Counted from the first letter of the stretch, positions 9,083-17,977 are shown. The stretch: 64,000 bases of DNA from Siccirubricoccus sp. G192 (GCF_019084075.1 NZ_JAHREN010000001.1:2949501-3013500), one strand, 5' to 3'. The notes: generated by a model from the sequence alone, not told the origin. Program-made: numbers and translations.

Positions 9083-9910
9083 CTATCGCGCGGAGAGGAT
9101 CGCGGCGCAGGCCGCCGGCAAGGATGGCGGCGGTCCCGGCGGGCGGGGCGGCGGCCGGCGCGCCTCGGGCGTCAGCCACCAGTCGAGCGAGGCGTCGCAG
9201 CCATCGCCGGCCGGTGGCGGCGGCTGGTCTCGGCATTCCGCCTGGCCTGGCGGGCAGCGCAGCCTGAGATGCATGTGCTGGTCATGGCCGCGCCAGGGCC
9301 GCACCCGGCGTAGCCAGGTTTCGCCGGCATGGCTGCGGCAAAGCTCCCGCTTGATGGCGTGGTTCACGAGGACGCGATCAACCCCCGGCAGTTCCACCGC
9401 CAGCCGGATCAGCGCCGCGTGCTGCGGCCGCCAGCGGCCCGGGTCGACGCCGCTTTCATTCGGCAGCACCAGGGAGGCGACCTCCACGCTTTCCCGGGCG
9501 GCGGCGGAGAGCTTCGGCTTCGGTGAGAGATCCAGCCAGATATCGGCATCGATTCCGGTCTGGTGGCTGGCATGCCCGAAGGGCATCGGCCCGCCGCGCG
9601 GTTGCGCCATGTCGCCGATCCAGAGCAGGGGGAAACCCTGGGCCTGCGCCCGCGCCGTGAAATCGCGGAGCGTGCTGATGAGGAGCGGGTGTCCCCAGTT
9701 GCGGTTGCGGGAGAGCCGCACCGCCTGCCAGCCAGGCCCATCCGGCGGCAAGGCCTGCGCGCCGCCGATGCAACCGAGCCCGGTGCCGCCGATGATGCGG
9801 GCCGGACCCGGTGCCGGGCCGGGAACGGCGGCCCAGGTCCTTGCCGGTTGCGCCGCCGCCGGCAGCGGGCCGGCGGCGAGCAGCAGCAGAAGGGCAGCCG
9901 CCCGGATCAG
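9083..9910 (-). CDS. mepA: Penicillin-insensitive murein endopeptidase, probable CTG start
   Basis: The sequence matches E. coli MepA throughout: GCIGGAQALP near the N-terminus, RNRNWGHP, WIGDMAQPRGG, the zinc motif GHASHQTGIDADIW, LRRVRPWRGHDQHMH, and RCPPGQAECRDQPPPP with GDGC. The conserved GCIGGA part and a good signal peptide (AALLLLLAAGPLPAAAQ) lie upstream of the first usable ATG/GTG/TTG (a TTG at 9751). The next upstream in-frame stop is at 9938. The only plausible initiator is CTG at 9908-9910, overlapping the TGA of the export lipoprotein gene as CTGA. This gives 275 residues, against 274 in E. coli. It cleaves D-Ala-mDAP and mDAP-mDAP crosslinks in the periplasm. Confidence 0.88.
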   Translation of the reverse strand: MIRAAALLLLLAAGPLPAAAQPARTWAAVPGPAPGPARIIGGTGLGCIGGAQALPPDGPGWQAVRLSRNRNWGHPLLISTLRDFTARAQAQGFPLLWIGDMAQPRGGPMPFGHASHQTGIDADIWLDLSPKPKLSAAARESVEVASLVLPNESGVDPGRWRPQHAALIRLAVELPGVDRVLVNHAIKRELCRSHAGETWLRRVRPWRGHDQHMHLRLRCPPGQAECRDQPPPPAGDGCDASLDWWLTPEARRPPPRPPGPPPSLPAACAAILSAR

Positions 9911-10470
9911 AAGCGCCGCTCGAAGACGGTCACCACATCACCAGGCTCGACCAGCGCTTCGCGCGGCGCGCGATATTCCACAGGCCGGCCATCAGTCCCG
10001 ATGCGGGTGATGGAGACATAGTCGCGGATCGCGCGGTAGTTGAAGCCGCCGGCCACCGCCACCGCGGTCAGCGCGGTCATGCCGGGCTGGTAGGGGAACT
10101 GGCCGCCACGTTCCACCATGCCCAGCACGAAGACCGGCCGGTAGGTGAGCACCTGCACGGCGACGCTCGGGTCGCGGAACAGGTTCTTCCGCCGCATCTC
10201 CGCCTCGATTGCGCGCTCCGCCTCGTCGGTGGTGAGGCCGGCGGCGCGGACGGTGCCGACCAGCGGCAGCGCAATGGTGCCGGCATCCGAGACGCGGAAC
10301 TCACCGGTCAGTCGCGGATCATTGAATGCTGTCACGCGGATCTGATCGTCGGAACCCAGGCGATAGGCGGTGCGGGTCGCATCCGGCAGCGGCGGCAGGT
10401 TGGCGCCGGGCACCGCGCAGGCGGCAAGTGCGGTGAGCAGCATGAGGCTGAGCAGTCGGCGTCCTGGCAT
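9907..10470 (-). CDS. Polysaccharide export lipoprotein (Wza/KpsD-like, Poly_export domain)
   Basis: The 187-residue precursor has a lipoprotein signal ending LTALAAC (Cys acylation site near residue 18). The Poly_export domain follows (YRLGSDDQIRVTAFNDPRLT) with a SLBB-like half (VFVLGMVERGGQFPYQPGM). It is shorter than Wza (about 380 residues), having one SLBB repeat, as is usual in alphaproteobacterial exopolysaccharide loci. It would form the outer-membrane or periplasmic exit for polymer made by the neighbouring genes, acting with the Wzc-like kinase. It is divergent from that kinase across 245 bp and translationally overlaps mepA downstream. A longer frame to 10593 has no conserved sequence. 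Confidence 0.88.
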   Translation of the reverse strand: MPGRRLLSLMLLTALAACAVPGANLPPLPDATRTAYRLGSDDQIRVTAFNDPRLTGEFRVSDAGTIALPLVGTVRAAGLTTDEAERAIEAEMRRKNLFRDPSVAVQVLTYRPVFVLGMVERGGQFPYQPGMTALTAVAVAGGFNYRAIRDYVSITRIGTDGRPVEYRAPREALVEPGDVVTVFERRF

Positions 10471-10633
10471 CGTCGAACATTCCCTATCAGGTGCGCGTTT
10501 CGGCCGCGTCGCGGAGAGCAGTGCCGTATGACCTCTTTGCCAGAGCAAGCCCCGGCTGTGCATTCGCGTTTCCTTGCAGATGTGGTTCATCACGCTGATG
10601 TTTGCGCGGATCGGCGCGGTTCTCTCGGCCTTT

Positions 10634-10663
10634 CATTGACCGGTGCGGGAGGCGATGCGTAAT
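10634..10663 (+). promoter_or_regulatory. Candidate sigma-70-type promoter for the Wzc-like kinase gene
   Basis: TTGACC at 10634-10639 and TAATCC at 10658-10663 are separated by 18 bases, close to the housekeeping consensus and unusual in this GC-rich region. They would start transcription about 45 bases before the ATG at 10716. The rest of the divergent 245-bp gap holds no gene. Position and spacing support the call; nothing experimental does. Confidence 0.4.
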
Positions 10664-10715
10664 CCAACCTCGCACCGCTACCGCAGTGCAGCAGTGAAGG
10701 GAAGATTAGCCGCGA

Positions 10716-12980
10716 ATGCTCGACAGACCGGTTGAGTCCCGCGAGCCGGCCGAACGCCGGCCGCCGCTCAGGACCCCCGTGCCCATGGCCGCGCAGATAG
10801 AGCCGGAGGGCGTAACTGTCACGGCGCTGCTTGCGGCGCTGCGCCGGCGGCGCTGGGTGCTCATTCTGTGCGCGGCCCTGTTCCCCATAGCCGCCTTCAT
10901 CGCGGCGAAGCAATTGACGCCTCGCTACACCGCCGTGACCACGGTGATGTTCGAGCCGACCGAATACGCGGCGCGGGAGCTCCAGAGCATCCTGCGCGAC
11001 GAGAACACCACCGATGCGGTGCTGGCCAGCCAGATCGAGGTGATCCGCAGCCTGTCGCTCGCGCGCCGAATCGTGCGGCAATTCAGCCTGACGGACCGCC
11101 CGGAATTCGCCTGGTGGCTGGAGGATGCGAAGCGCGAGGCCACCCCCTGGTACCGGCTGCGGGACGGGCTGGCGCAGCGAATCACCACGATCTCGCCGGA
11201 TCTCGCCGCGCTGGTGGCGCCGGAACCGCCGGCAGCCGTCCCACCCGAGGAGACGGCGGAGATTTCCGCCGCCGAGGCGGTCCGCGACCGGCTGCTGGTG
11301 CAGGTGGTGCGGAATTCGCGCGTGCTGCAGATCCAGTTCACCTCCGAGGACCGCAGGCTGGCGACGGATATCGCGAACCAGGCCGCCGACCTCTATATCG
11401 CCGACCAGCTCGAAGCCAAGTTCAACGCGGTGCGGCGGGCCAATGACTGGCTCGACAGCCGGGTCGCGCAGCTCCGCCAGGAGCTGCAGCAGACCGAGAG
11501 CCGCATCGCCACGCTGCGCGCCTCCTCCGGCCTGACCCGTGGCGTGAACGCAGGGCTGGCCACCGAACAGGTCAGCCGCATCAACACCGACCTGATCGAG
11601 GCGCGCAACCTGATGGCGACCGCCGACGCCCGGTTGGCCGCGGCACGCGGCGGCGGCGGCGCCGACCTGACGGCGCTCGGCGCCTCCAACCTCATCTCCC
11701 AGCGCGCGGCGCTGGATGCCGCGCGGGCGGAGCTTGAGCGGCTGTCGGCGACGCTCGGCTCGAACCATCCCGATGTCCGCGCCGCCCGGTCCAAGGTCAA
11801 TGACGCGCAGCGCGCGGTGGGTTCCGAGACCGGCCGCGTGGTGCAGGCGCTGGATGCCGAGGCGCGGGCCGCCCGCGCCCGGGTCCGCAGCCTGGAGGAT
11901 GCGCTCCGGCAACAGGAAGCCAAGGTCAACCAGAGCCAGACCTCCGAGATCCAGGTGGCGGCGCTGGAACGCGATGCCGAGGCGTCGCGCAGCCTGCTGC
12001 GCGCGGTGCTGGAACGCTCGCAGCAGACCGTGTCGCAGACCGCGATCGAGAAGGCGGATGCGCGGGTGCTGTCGCCGGCCACCGTCCCGGGCTCGCCGAG
12101 CTTCCCGAAAGTGACGCTCTTCGTTGCCGCCGCGGTGATCCTGGGCGTGCTGTTTGGCCTGCTGGTCATCTGGTTCCTGGAACAGGCGGACAGCACGATG
12201 CGCTCGGGCGACGAGGTGCGCGCCTCGCTCGGCCTGCCCTGCCTGGCGCTGGTGCCGATGCTGCGGCGCGGCCTGCTCGGGCGGCACCGGGTCGAGGACT
12301 ACGTGGTCCGGAAGCCGCTCAGCCCCTTCTCCGAGAGCATGCGGACGCTCCGTGCCGCGCTCTGGCTGGGGGCGGAGCCGCCGCGGGTGGTGGTGATCAC
12401 CGCGGCGCGGCCGGGCGAGGGCAAGACCACCACCTCGGTCGCCCTGGCCCGTTCCGCCGCCATGAATGGCGAGCGGGTGCTGCTGATCGATTGCGACGTG
12501 CGGCAGCCCTCGCTCGGCCGGATCTTCCGGGCGGAGGGCGCGGCAGGCGTCACCGACCTGCTGCTGGGCCAGGCGGTGCTGGAGCGGATCATCCGCCGCG
12601 ACCACCTCTCCAGCCTGGACTACATTCCGGCCGGGGCGGCGGAGATCCATTCCCTCGGACTCTTCATGTCGGAGGCGATGGCCGGGCTGCTCGACCGGGT
12701 GCGGCGCGACTACGACCTGATCGTGCTGGATGCGCCGCCGGCCCTCGCGATGGCGGATGCGCGGGTCGTGGCGCGGCTGGCCGATGCCACGCTGCTCTGC
12801 GTGAAGTGGCGGGATACGCCGCGTTCCGTGGTGCGCAACTCGCTCGGCCTGCTGGAGGAGGCGCATGCCCGCGTGGTCGGTGCCGCGCTCACCCAGGTGG
12901 ATGCCAAGGTCCATGGTCGTTCCGGCTATGCCGATGCGGAAGTCTACCATCCGCGCTACGGTGGCTATTTCCGGGAATAG
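10716..12980 (+). CDS. Wzc/ExoP-like polysaccharide co-polymerase with BY-kinase domain
   Basis: The protein has 754 residues. An N-terminal Wzz domain has a first membrane helix at about residues 46-64. A long periplasmic coiled coil (about 220-460) is followed by a second helix near 466-490. The cytoplasmic bacterial tyrosine kinase carries Walker A GEGKTTT (Lys570), Walker A' LLIDCDVRQ (Asp592, Asp594) and Walker B IVLDAPPA (Asp672). The C-terminus carries a short tyrosine cluster (Tyr738, 744, 748, 751), the expected autophosphorylation tail. It controls polymer chain length and export with Wza and Wzy. AAGGGAAG lies rather far (about 14 bases) upstream of the ATG. Confidence 0.93.
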   Translation: MLDRPVESREPAERRPPLRTPVPMAAQIEPEGVTVTALLAALRRRRWVLILCAALFPIAAFIAAKQLTPRYTAVTTVMFEPTEYAARELQSILRDENTTDAVLASQIEVIRSLSLARRIVRQFSLTDRPEFAWWLEDAKREATPWYRLRDGLAQRITTISPDLAALVAPEPPAAVPPEETAEISAAEAVRDRLLVQVVRNSRVLQIQFTSEDRRLATDIANQAADLYIADQLEAKFNAVRRANDWLDSRVAQLRQELQQTESRIATLRASSGLTRGVNAGLATEQVSRINTDLIEARNLMATADARLAAARGGGGADLTALGASNLISQRAALDAARAELERLSATLGSNHPDVRAARSKVNDAQRAVGSETGRVVQALDAEARAARARVRSLEDALRQQEAKVNQSQTSEIQVAALERDAEASRSLLRAVLERSQQTVSQTAIEKADARVLSPATVPGSPSFPKVTLFVAAAVILGVLFGLLVIWFLEQADSTMRSGDEVRASLGLPCLALVPMLRRGLLGRHRVEDYVVRKPLSPFSESMRTLRAALWLGAEPPRVVVITAARPGEGKTTTSVALARSAAMNGERVLLIDCDVRQPSLGRIFRAEGAAGVTDLLLGQAVLERIIRRDHLSSLDYIPAGAAEIHSLGLFMSEAMAGLLDRVRRDYDLIVLDAPPALAMADARVVARLADATLLCVKWRDTPRSVVRNSLGLLEEAHARVVGAALTQVDAKVHGRSGYADAEVYHPRYGGYFRE

Positions 12981-12992
12981 GTGCGGGAGCGA

Positions 12993-13997
12993 ATGAGCGG
13001 AGCCTGCTTTCTTGTCACTGGCGGCGCCGGCTATGTCGGCAGTCACCTGGTCCAGGCGCTGCTGGCGCGGGGCGACCAGGTGGTGGTCTTCGACGACTTG
13101 CGCCAGGGCCATCGCGCCGCCGTGCCGTCGGAGGCCGAGCTCGTGGTAGCCAGCCTCTCGGACCGTGCCCGGCTGGCGGAGGTCTTCGCCAGCCGCCGCT
13201 TCGATGCGGTCTTCCACTTCGCCGCCCTTTCCCTGGTCGGCGAGAGCATGCGGGAGCCGCTGCGCTACTGCGTGGAGAACCTCTCGAACAGCCTCACCCT
13301 GGCGGAAGCCGCGGTGCAGGCCGGCTGCCGGCGCTTCGTGCTCTCCTCCACCGCGGCGCTTTTCGGCTTCCCCAAGCACACGCCGATCGACGAGGCGGCG
13401 GAGGTGGCGCCCGCCTCCGCCTATGGCGAGAGCAAGCTGATGGTGGAGCGCGGACTGCACTGGGCCGACCAGGTGCATGGGCTGCGCTCGGCCTGCCTGC
13501 GCTACTTCAACGCCGCCGGCGCCGACCCCGCGGGCCGGATCGGCGAGGACCACGAGCCGGAGACGCATCTCATTCCGCTGGCCATCGGCGCGGCGCTCGG
13601 CACCAGGCCGCCGCTGACGGTCTTCGGCACCGACTACCCGACGCCGGACGGCACCTGCATCCGCGACTATGTGCACGTGGCCGATCTCGCGGACGCGCAT
13701 ATCCGCGTGCTGGAGCGGCTGGAAGCGGGCAGTTGCCGGTACAATGTCGGCAGCGGCACCGGCTATTCCGTGAAGCAGGTGATCGAATCCGTGGAGCGGA
13801 TCGGCGGCCGGCCGGTGCCGCACGGCTTCGGCCCCCGCCGGGCCGGCGACCCGGCGGTACTGGTCGCCTCCTCCGAAGCGTTGCGGCGGGATACCGGCTG
13901 GTCGCCCCGGCTCGGCGCCCTGGACGACATCGTCCGCACCGCCTGGGCCTGGCACGCCGCGCATCCCCGCGGCTTCGATGATCGCCGCCCGAACTGA
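12993..13997 (+). CDS. galE: UDP-glucose 4-epimerase
   Basis: The 334-residue extended SDR has GGAGYVG at residues 10-16, HFAALSLVGES, SST at 118-120 and the catalytic Tyr144-x3-Lys148 (YGESK). LRYFNAAGADPAGRIGEDHE and CIRDYVHVADLADAH are classic GalE segments. It interconverts UDP-glucose and UDP-galactose (or the N-acetyl forms), supplying precursors to the polysaccharide. The ATG at 12993 follows GCGGGAGCG; a GTG at 12981, directly after the kinase stop, is less likely. It lies between the kinase and a polytopic membrane protein on one strand, probably in one transcript. Confidence 0.9.
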   Translation: MSGACFLVTGGAGYVGSHLVQALLARGDQVVVFDDLRQGHRAAVPSEAELVVASLSDRARLAEVFASRRFDAVFHFAALSLVGESMREPLRYCVENLSNSLTLAEAAVQAGCRRFVLSSTAALFGFPKHTPIDEAAEVAPASAYGESKLMVERGLHWADQVHGLRSACLRYFNAAGADPAGRIGEDHEPETHLIPLAIGAALGTRPPLTVFGTDYPTPDGTCIRDYVHVADLADAHIRVLERLEAGSCRYNVGSGTGYSVKQVIESVERIGGRPVPHGFGPRRAGDPAVLVASSEALRRDTGWSPRLGALDDIVRTAWAWHAAHPRGFDDRRPN

Positions 13998-13998
13998 G

Positions 13999-15474
13999 AT
14001 GGATACGGGGCTGGCGCAGGTTGTCGAGGCACCGAAGACGCTGCTTCCCCGCGACACCGGCGGATCTCCGGGCGACGGCGCGGCGGACCGGGCGGCGCGG
14101 CCGCATCCGGTGCAGCGCCTGCTTGCCCTGGCGGTGGCGGCGCTGCTGCTGGTCTGGCCCGGCTTCTGGAACGGCTATCCGCTGGTCTTCGCCGATACCG
14201 GGACCTATCTCGGCCAGGCGCTGCAGCGTTACGTCGGCTGGGATCGGCCGCCCTTCTACAGCGTATTCCTGCTGGCGACACATTGGCGCCTGACCCTTTG
14301 GCTGCCGATGCTGGTCCAGGGGCTGATCCTGGCGCATCTGCTTGGCCTGACGCTCCGGGCGCTGGGGCGGCCGGAGCCGCTGGCGCTGGTGCTGGCCGCC
14401 CTTGGGCTGGCGCTGCTGACCGGGCTGCCCTGGGTGGCGGCGCAGCTGATCCCGGATCTCTTCACCGGCATGCTCGTGCTCTGTCTCTGGCTGCTGGGCT
14501 TCCGGATGACCGTGCTTTCGGTGCCGGAGCGGCTGTGGCTGCTGCTGCTGACCACCATTACGGTCGTGGTCCATCAGAGCCATCTGCCGCTGACGCTTGG
14601 CCTTGCGCTACTGGGAGGTGCGGTGCTGCTGGTATGGCGGGGCTGGCGGCCGGCGCTCAGCGGCATGGTGCGGATGGCGGTGCCGCCGCTGCTCGCCGCG
14701 GTGGCGCTGGTTGCGGTGAACCTGGCCGGGCATGGACGTGCTGCGCTCTCGCCCTATGGCGCTGTCTTCGTCGCGACGCGGCTGATCTATGATGGGCCCG
14801 GGCTGGCGATGCTGCGGCAAGCCTGCCCGGAGGCAGGCTATCGGATCTGCCCGCTGCTCGACCGGCTGAGCCCCTGGCACAACCACTTCCTCTGGGAGCC
14901 GGACGGCACCCTCTATGGCTATCTCGGTGGCCCCAAGGCCTGGACGCCGGAGGCCAATGCGATCATTGCCGAGACCTTGCGGACGGCGCCGCTGGGCGTG
15001 GCGCTGGCGTTGCTCGGCAATACCGCCGAGCAGCTGCGGATGATCGATACCGGGGATGGGCTGGAGCCTTGGGTGGGCACGCCGGGACCGGAGCCGGTGA
15101 TTGCGCAATTCTTCGCGCATGAACTCCCGCGGTTCCAGTCCAGCCGGCAGCACAGGGGACTGCTGCTGCAGGATGCCCGGACCATCACCCCGCTCTACCG
15201 GACGGTTGATTTCCTGGGATTGCTGGCCCTGCTGGCGCTGCCGCTGCTCCGCCGACGGCTCGGGATCGGCCTGCCCGGGCTCGCGCTCGGTCTCTTCGTT
15301 CTGGCGGCGGCGCTGGGCAATGCGGCGATCACCGGCGGGTTGTCCGGCCCGGCGCATCGTTACCAGGCGCGGCTGGCCTGGCTCTTTGCCTTCACCCCGG
15401 CGGCGGTGCTGGCCTCGTCGGAGGTGGCTCGGGCGGCGGTGGCATCGCGGCGCGGCGCCGCATCAGGGGCCTGA
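13999..15474 (+). CDS. Polytopic membrane protein of unknown function in polysaccharide locus
   Basis: This protein of about 491 residues has a soluble N-terminal tail of about 35 residues, then roughly ten hydrophobic segments (for example ALAVAALLLVWPGFWNGY, LVLAALGLALLTGLPWVAA, LGIGLPGLALGLFVLAAAL). A motif WNGYPLVFADTGTYLGQAL after the first helix and a Cys-containing loop (CPEAGYRICPLLDRL) recall GT-C glycosyltransferase-like architecture, but I recognise no defined family. Its position between galE and the Wzy/acyltransferase genes suggests a role in lipid-linked sugar transfer, polymerisation or flipping. An alternative ATG at 13978 would overlap galE by 20 bases. Confidence 0.6.
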   Translation: MDTGLAQVVEAPKTLLPRDTGGSPGDGAADRAARPHPVQRLLALAVAALLLVWPGFWNGYPLVFADTGTYLGQALQRYVGWDRPPFYSVFLLATHWRLTLWLPMLVQGLILAHLLGLTLRALGRPEPLALVLAALGLALLTGLPWVAAQLIPDLFTGMLVLCLWLLGFRMTVLSVPERLWLLLLTTITVVVHQSHLPLTLGLALLGGAVLLVWRGWRPALSGMVRMAVPPLLAAVALVAVNLAGHGRAALSPYGAVFVATRLIYDGPGLAMLRQACPEAGYRICPLLDRLSPWHNHFLWEPDGTLYGYLGGPKAWTPEANAIIAETLRTAPLGVALALLGNTAEQLRMIDTGDGLEPWVGTPGPEPVIAQFFAHELPRFQSSRQHRGLLLQDARTITPLYRTVDFLGLLALLALPLLRRRLGIGLPGLALGLFVLAAALGNAAITGGLSGPAHRYQARLAWLFAFTPAAVLASSEVARAAVASRRGAASGA

Positions 15475-15497
15475 GGCAGGCGGCTGCGGTCGTATCC

Positions 15498-15602
15498 TAG
15501 AGCATGATGCGTTCACCTTCGTTCACGCATCATGCTCCATGCCTTTGTTTGATCGCGTGATTCACGCTTTTCGGTGCGAGCACCTCAAGCGATCACGCTC
15601 TA
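15498..15602. repeat. TAGAGC-bounded palindromic intergenic element, copy 1
   Basis: The 105-bp element lies between convergent genes. Its left half is a perfect 13-bp inverted repeat (15500-15512 and 15525-15537) with a 12-base loop. Its right half has TGATCGC at 15550-15556 pairing with GCGATCA at 15589-15595, around a GCGTGA-T-TCACGC palindrome. The ends are imperfect inverted copies, TAGAGCATGAT and TAGAGCGTGAT. The right-hand TAG, read on the minus strand, is exactly the stop codon of the acyltransferase. It could act as a bidirectional terminator. A related element is at 36864-36914. Confidence 0.7.
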
Positions 15603-16622
15603 ATCCGTCATCCGATCCAATGCCGGGACCCGGCGCAGCAGCAGCGCCTTCAGCAGGATCGGCAGCACCACCCCGGCCAGCATCAGCACCATGGCATGAA
15701 TCGGGAAGTGCTGCGCTGTCCAGCCGATGCCGACGGCGATCAGCAGCGCCTTGGCCAAGCCGATCGCCAGGGTGTTGAACAGGTAGATCGCCATGGCGTA
15801 GCGGCCGAAGAACAGCGGCCAGGACAGGCCCGAGAGCGGCGGCAAACGCACCGCGCCGTGCAGGGCCGGGACGGCGAGCAGGCCACAGACCAGCATGGAC
15901 CAGCGCTCATCCAGCCATCCCGCGAGCGCTAGGCCGATCGCCGCGCCGAAGACCGGCCACCAGAGGAATTGCCAGCGTTCGAAGGCCGGCAGCAGCCGGT
16001 CCTGCCGCGCCGCCACCCAGATGCCGGCCGCGAAGAACAGGAAGTGGCTGGCGAAACGGTCGAGATAGGCGATCGCTGGCAGGTCGGCGAATTGCAGCGC
16101 GAGGCCCAGCAGCACCAGGCCGGTGGTGCCAAGCCCCGCCCGCAGCAGCGGCAGCGCCACCACGGTGGAAAGGAACAGCACCAATAGGTACCAGACCGAG
16201 GTCGCAGGGCTATGCGCCGTGGTCCAGAACAGATCCTCCAGCCCGCCCAGCAGGCCATCCGGCCGGTTGTCCACGTGCACAACCTGTGCCGCCAGGAGCT
16301 TGGCGGCCAGGATCAGCAGGCCGATCCCGAAGAAGGGCACCAGTAGCCGGGCGGCGCGGCGCCGCAGCAGCCGAGGCCAGGCGGCGGGCACTGCCGCGGG
16401 CAGGCCGCTCAGCACCACGACCGTGCCGCTGAGATAGAGGAAGAAGGGCATGTGGAAGCGGTAGATCGCGAAGCGCAGGGGCTCGTACCACTCCACCCCC
16501 GGCGGCACCTCCCGCGCCACGATATGGCCGAAGACCACCAGCAGGATGGCCAGGCCCTTGGCGCGGTCGAGATCGAGCCGCCGGGCACGGCTGGCCACGG
16601 GGGAGAGGGGTGCTTCGGGCAT
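15600..16622 (-). CDS. Acyltransferase family 3 membrane protein
   Basis: The 340-residue protein has about ten membrane segments and the family opening LDLDRAKGLAILLVVFGH, whose His is the presumed catalytic residue, followed by FRFHMPFF-like YRFHMPFFLYLSG. Members acetylate or otherwise acylate sugars of exopolysaccharides, O-antigens or glucans at the inner membrane. It is two bases downstream of the Wzy/ligase-like gene, hence probably co-translated with it. Its stop codon is contributed by the palindromic element at 15498-15602. The closest functional type may be the fucose-4-O-acetylase/OpgC-like group; the acceptor sugar is unknown. Confidence 0.85.
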   Translation of the reverse strand: MPEAPLSPVASRARRLDLDRAKGLAILLVVFGHIVAREVPPGVEWYEPLRFAIYRFHMPFFLYLSGTVVVLSGLPAAVPAAWPRLLRRRAARLLVPFFGIGLLILAAKLLAAQVVHVDNRPDGLLGGLEDLFWTTAHSPATSVWYLLVLFLSTVVALPLLRAGLGTTGLVLLGLALQFADLPAIAYLDRFASHFLFFAAGIWVAARQDRLLPAFERWQFLWWPVFGAAIGLALAGWLDERWSMLVCGLLAVPALHGAVRLPPLSGLSWPLFFGRYAMAIYLFNTLAIGLAKALLIAVGIGWTAQHFPIHAMVLMLAGVVLPILLKALLLRRVPALDRMTD

Positions 16623-16624
16623 GG

Positions 16625-17977
16625 TCAGGCGACGGCGCGGCGGAGCCGGTGGCGTGGCGCTGGCGCTTCCTGCCGCACCCGGGCGAGCGCGGCGGCGAAG
16701 AAGGTGAACTGCATCACCGCCGTGCTGGCGATGAGCGTGTTGTCGAAGCCGCTATGCAGCAGCGCCGCAGCCAGGGCGCAGCGCAGCACCAGCCGGTCGG
16801 TCAGCTGGGCGTTGCGGGTGCCGCCCCAGATCCAGGCGATGATGGCGCAGAAGATCGCCGCGCAGCCGATGACGCCGGCATCCACCGAAAGCCGCAGGTA
16901 TTCGTTGTGCGCGGCGCTGCTGCCGAGCAGCCGGATCATCGGGTCTTCCGGATTGACGATCAGCTTGCCGGCGCCGAGCCCGAAGCCGAACAGGGGCCGG
17001 GCCTCGATCGCCTCAAGGAAATAGGGCCATATGATATCGCGCCCGGAATAGTTGAATTCGCCATCCCCGGTGAAGCGCTGCATCGCATAGAGCACCATCG
17101 GGCCGAGCAGCAGCAGCCCCGGCACCATCCCGCCCATCACCAGGTCCACCTTGCGTTTCAGCGGGAAGGTGCGCGGGCCGGAGAACAGGAAGACCAGGGC
17201 CAGGAACAGCACAACCGCGGCCAGCGGCGCCCGCGCCTGGGTCGCCAGCAGGATGGCGAGGTCGACCCCGCCGACCAGCAGCCAGCGCAGCCGGAAGCCG
17301 CGCAGGTATTCCAGCATGGCGGCGAAGATGGCGGTGACGCAGAACCCTGCCAGGAAGGGCGGGGAATGCAGCCCCTGGAAGCGACCGAACTGGTCGAGCG
17401 GCGGATAGAAGCCGACCACACCGGAGAGCAGCCCAGCCAGCGCGCTGATCACCGGCACCAGCGCCGCGCCGCGGATCAGCGCGGTCCAGACCCGGCGCGG
17501 CGCCAGCGCCAGGCCGAGCGCGAAGGGCGCGGTGGAGCCGATCAGGCTGCGGATCATCTCGCCCATGCCCACCACGCGCCCGATCGGCAGGATCGCGATG
17601 CTGAGCGCTGCGATGGCGGTGAAGGCCAGGAACGGCCAATTGATCACGCTGTTCAACCCGTAGCGGAGTATCAGCGAACCCATGAGCGCAAAGGGAACCA
17701 CCTTTACCACCGCCGCGCCCAGGGCCGCGCTGGCACCGCCACCACCGGTTGCAGTCAGCACATCCAATTGGATATCGAGGCCCAGCCCATAGACCAGGAC
17801 CATCGCCGCCACGAAGGCGATGGGGAATTGATACAGCGCGAGCACCGCCAGAAGCATGACCAGTAGCGGCATCGCCACCATCATGTATTCAGGCAGCAGC
17901 ACTGCGGTAAGCAACAGTAGCGTGGCGCCAGAGAGTGCGGCGATCCGCTGGGCGGCTGGTGACGCAACAATGTTCAT
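16625..17977 (-). CDS. O-antigen ligase/polymerase family protein (Wzy-like)
   Basis: The 450-residue protein starts MNIVASPAAQRIAALSG and has about 11-12 hydrophobic segments. A large periplasmic loop near residues 290-370 contains YSGRDIIWPYFLEAIEARP, FGFGLGAGK and SSAAHNEYLRLSVDAGVIG, the Wzy_C pattern with the HNEYL histidine typical of WaaL and Wzy. In a locus with Wza- and Wzc-like genes, polymerase activity on lipid-linked repeat units is the likely role. The longer frame to 18766 has no conserved sequence and overlaps the divergent acyltransferase. The divergent gap between 17978 and 18038 is only 61 bp. Confidence 0.85.
   Translation of the reverse strand: MNIVASPAAQRIAALSGATLLLLTAVLLPEYMMVAMPLLVMLLAVLALYQFPIAFVAAMVLVYGLGLDIQLDVLTATGGGGASAALGAAVVKVVPFALMGSLILRYGLNSVINWPFLAFTAIAALSIAILPIGRVVGMGEMIRSLIGSTAPFALGLALAPRRVWTALIRGAALVPVISALAGLLSGVVGFYPPLDQFGRFQGLHSPPFLAGFCVTAIFAAMLEYLRGFRLRWLLVGGVDLAILLATQARAPLAAVVLFLALVFLFSGPRTFPLKRKVDLVMGGMVPGLLLLGPMVLYAMQRFTGDGEFNYSGRDIIWPYFLEAIEARPLFGFGLGAGKLIVNPEDPMIRLLGSSAAHNEYLRLSVDAGVIGCAAIFCAIIAWIWGGTRNAQLTDRLVLRCALAAALLHSGFDNTLIASTAVMQFTFFAAALARVRQEAPAPRHRLRRAVA

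Noticed and set aside
9083..9751. mepA starting at the TTG at 9751
   Set aside because: It would remove the signal peptide and the conserved GCIGGA segment shared with E. coli MepA.
10590..14057. A 1155-codon antisense frame over the Wzc-like and galE genes
   Set aside because: Same GC-shadow effect; the translation is low-complexity and without family motifs.
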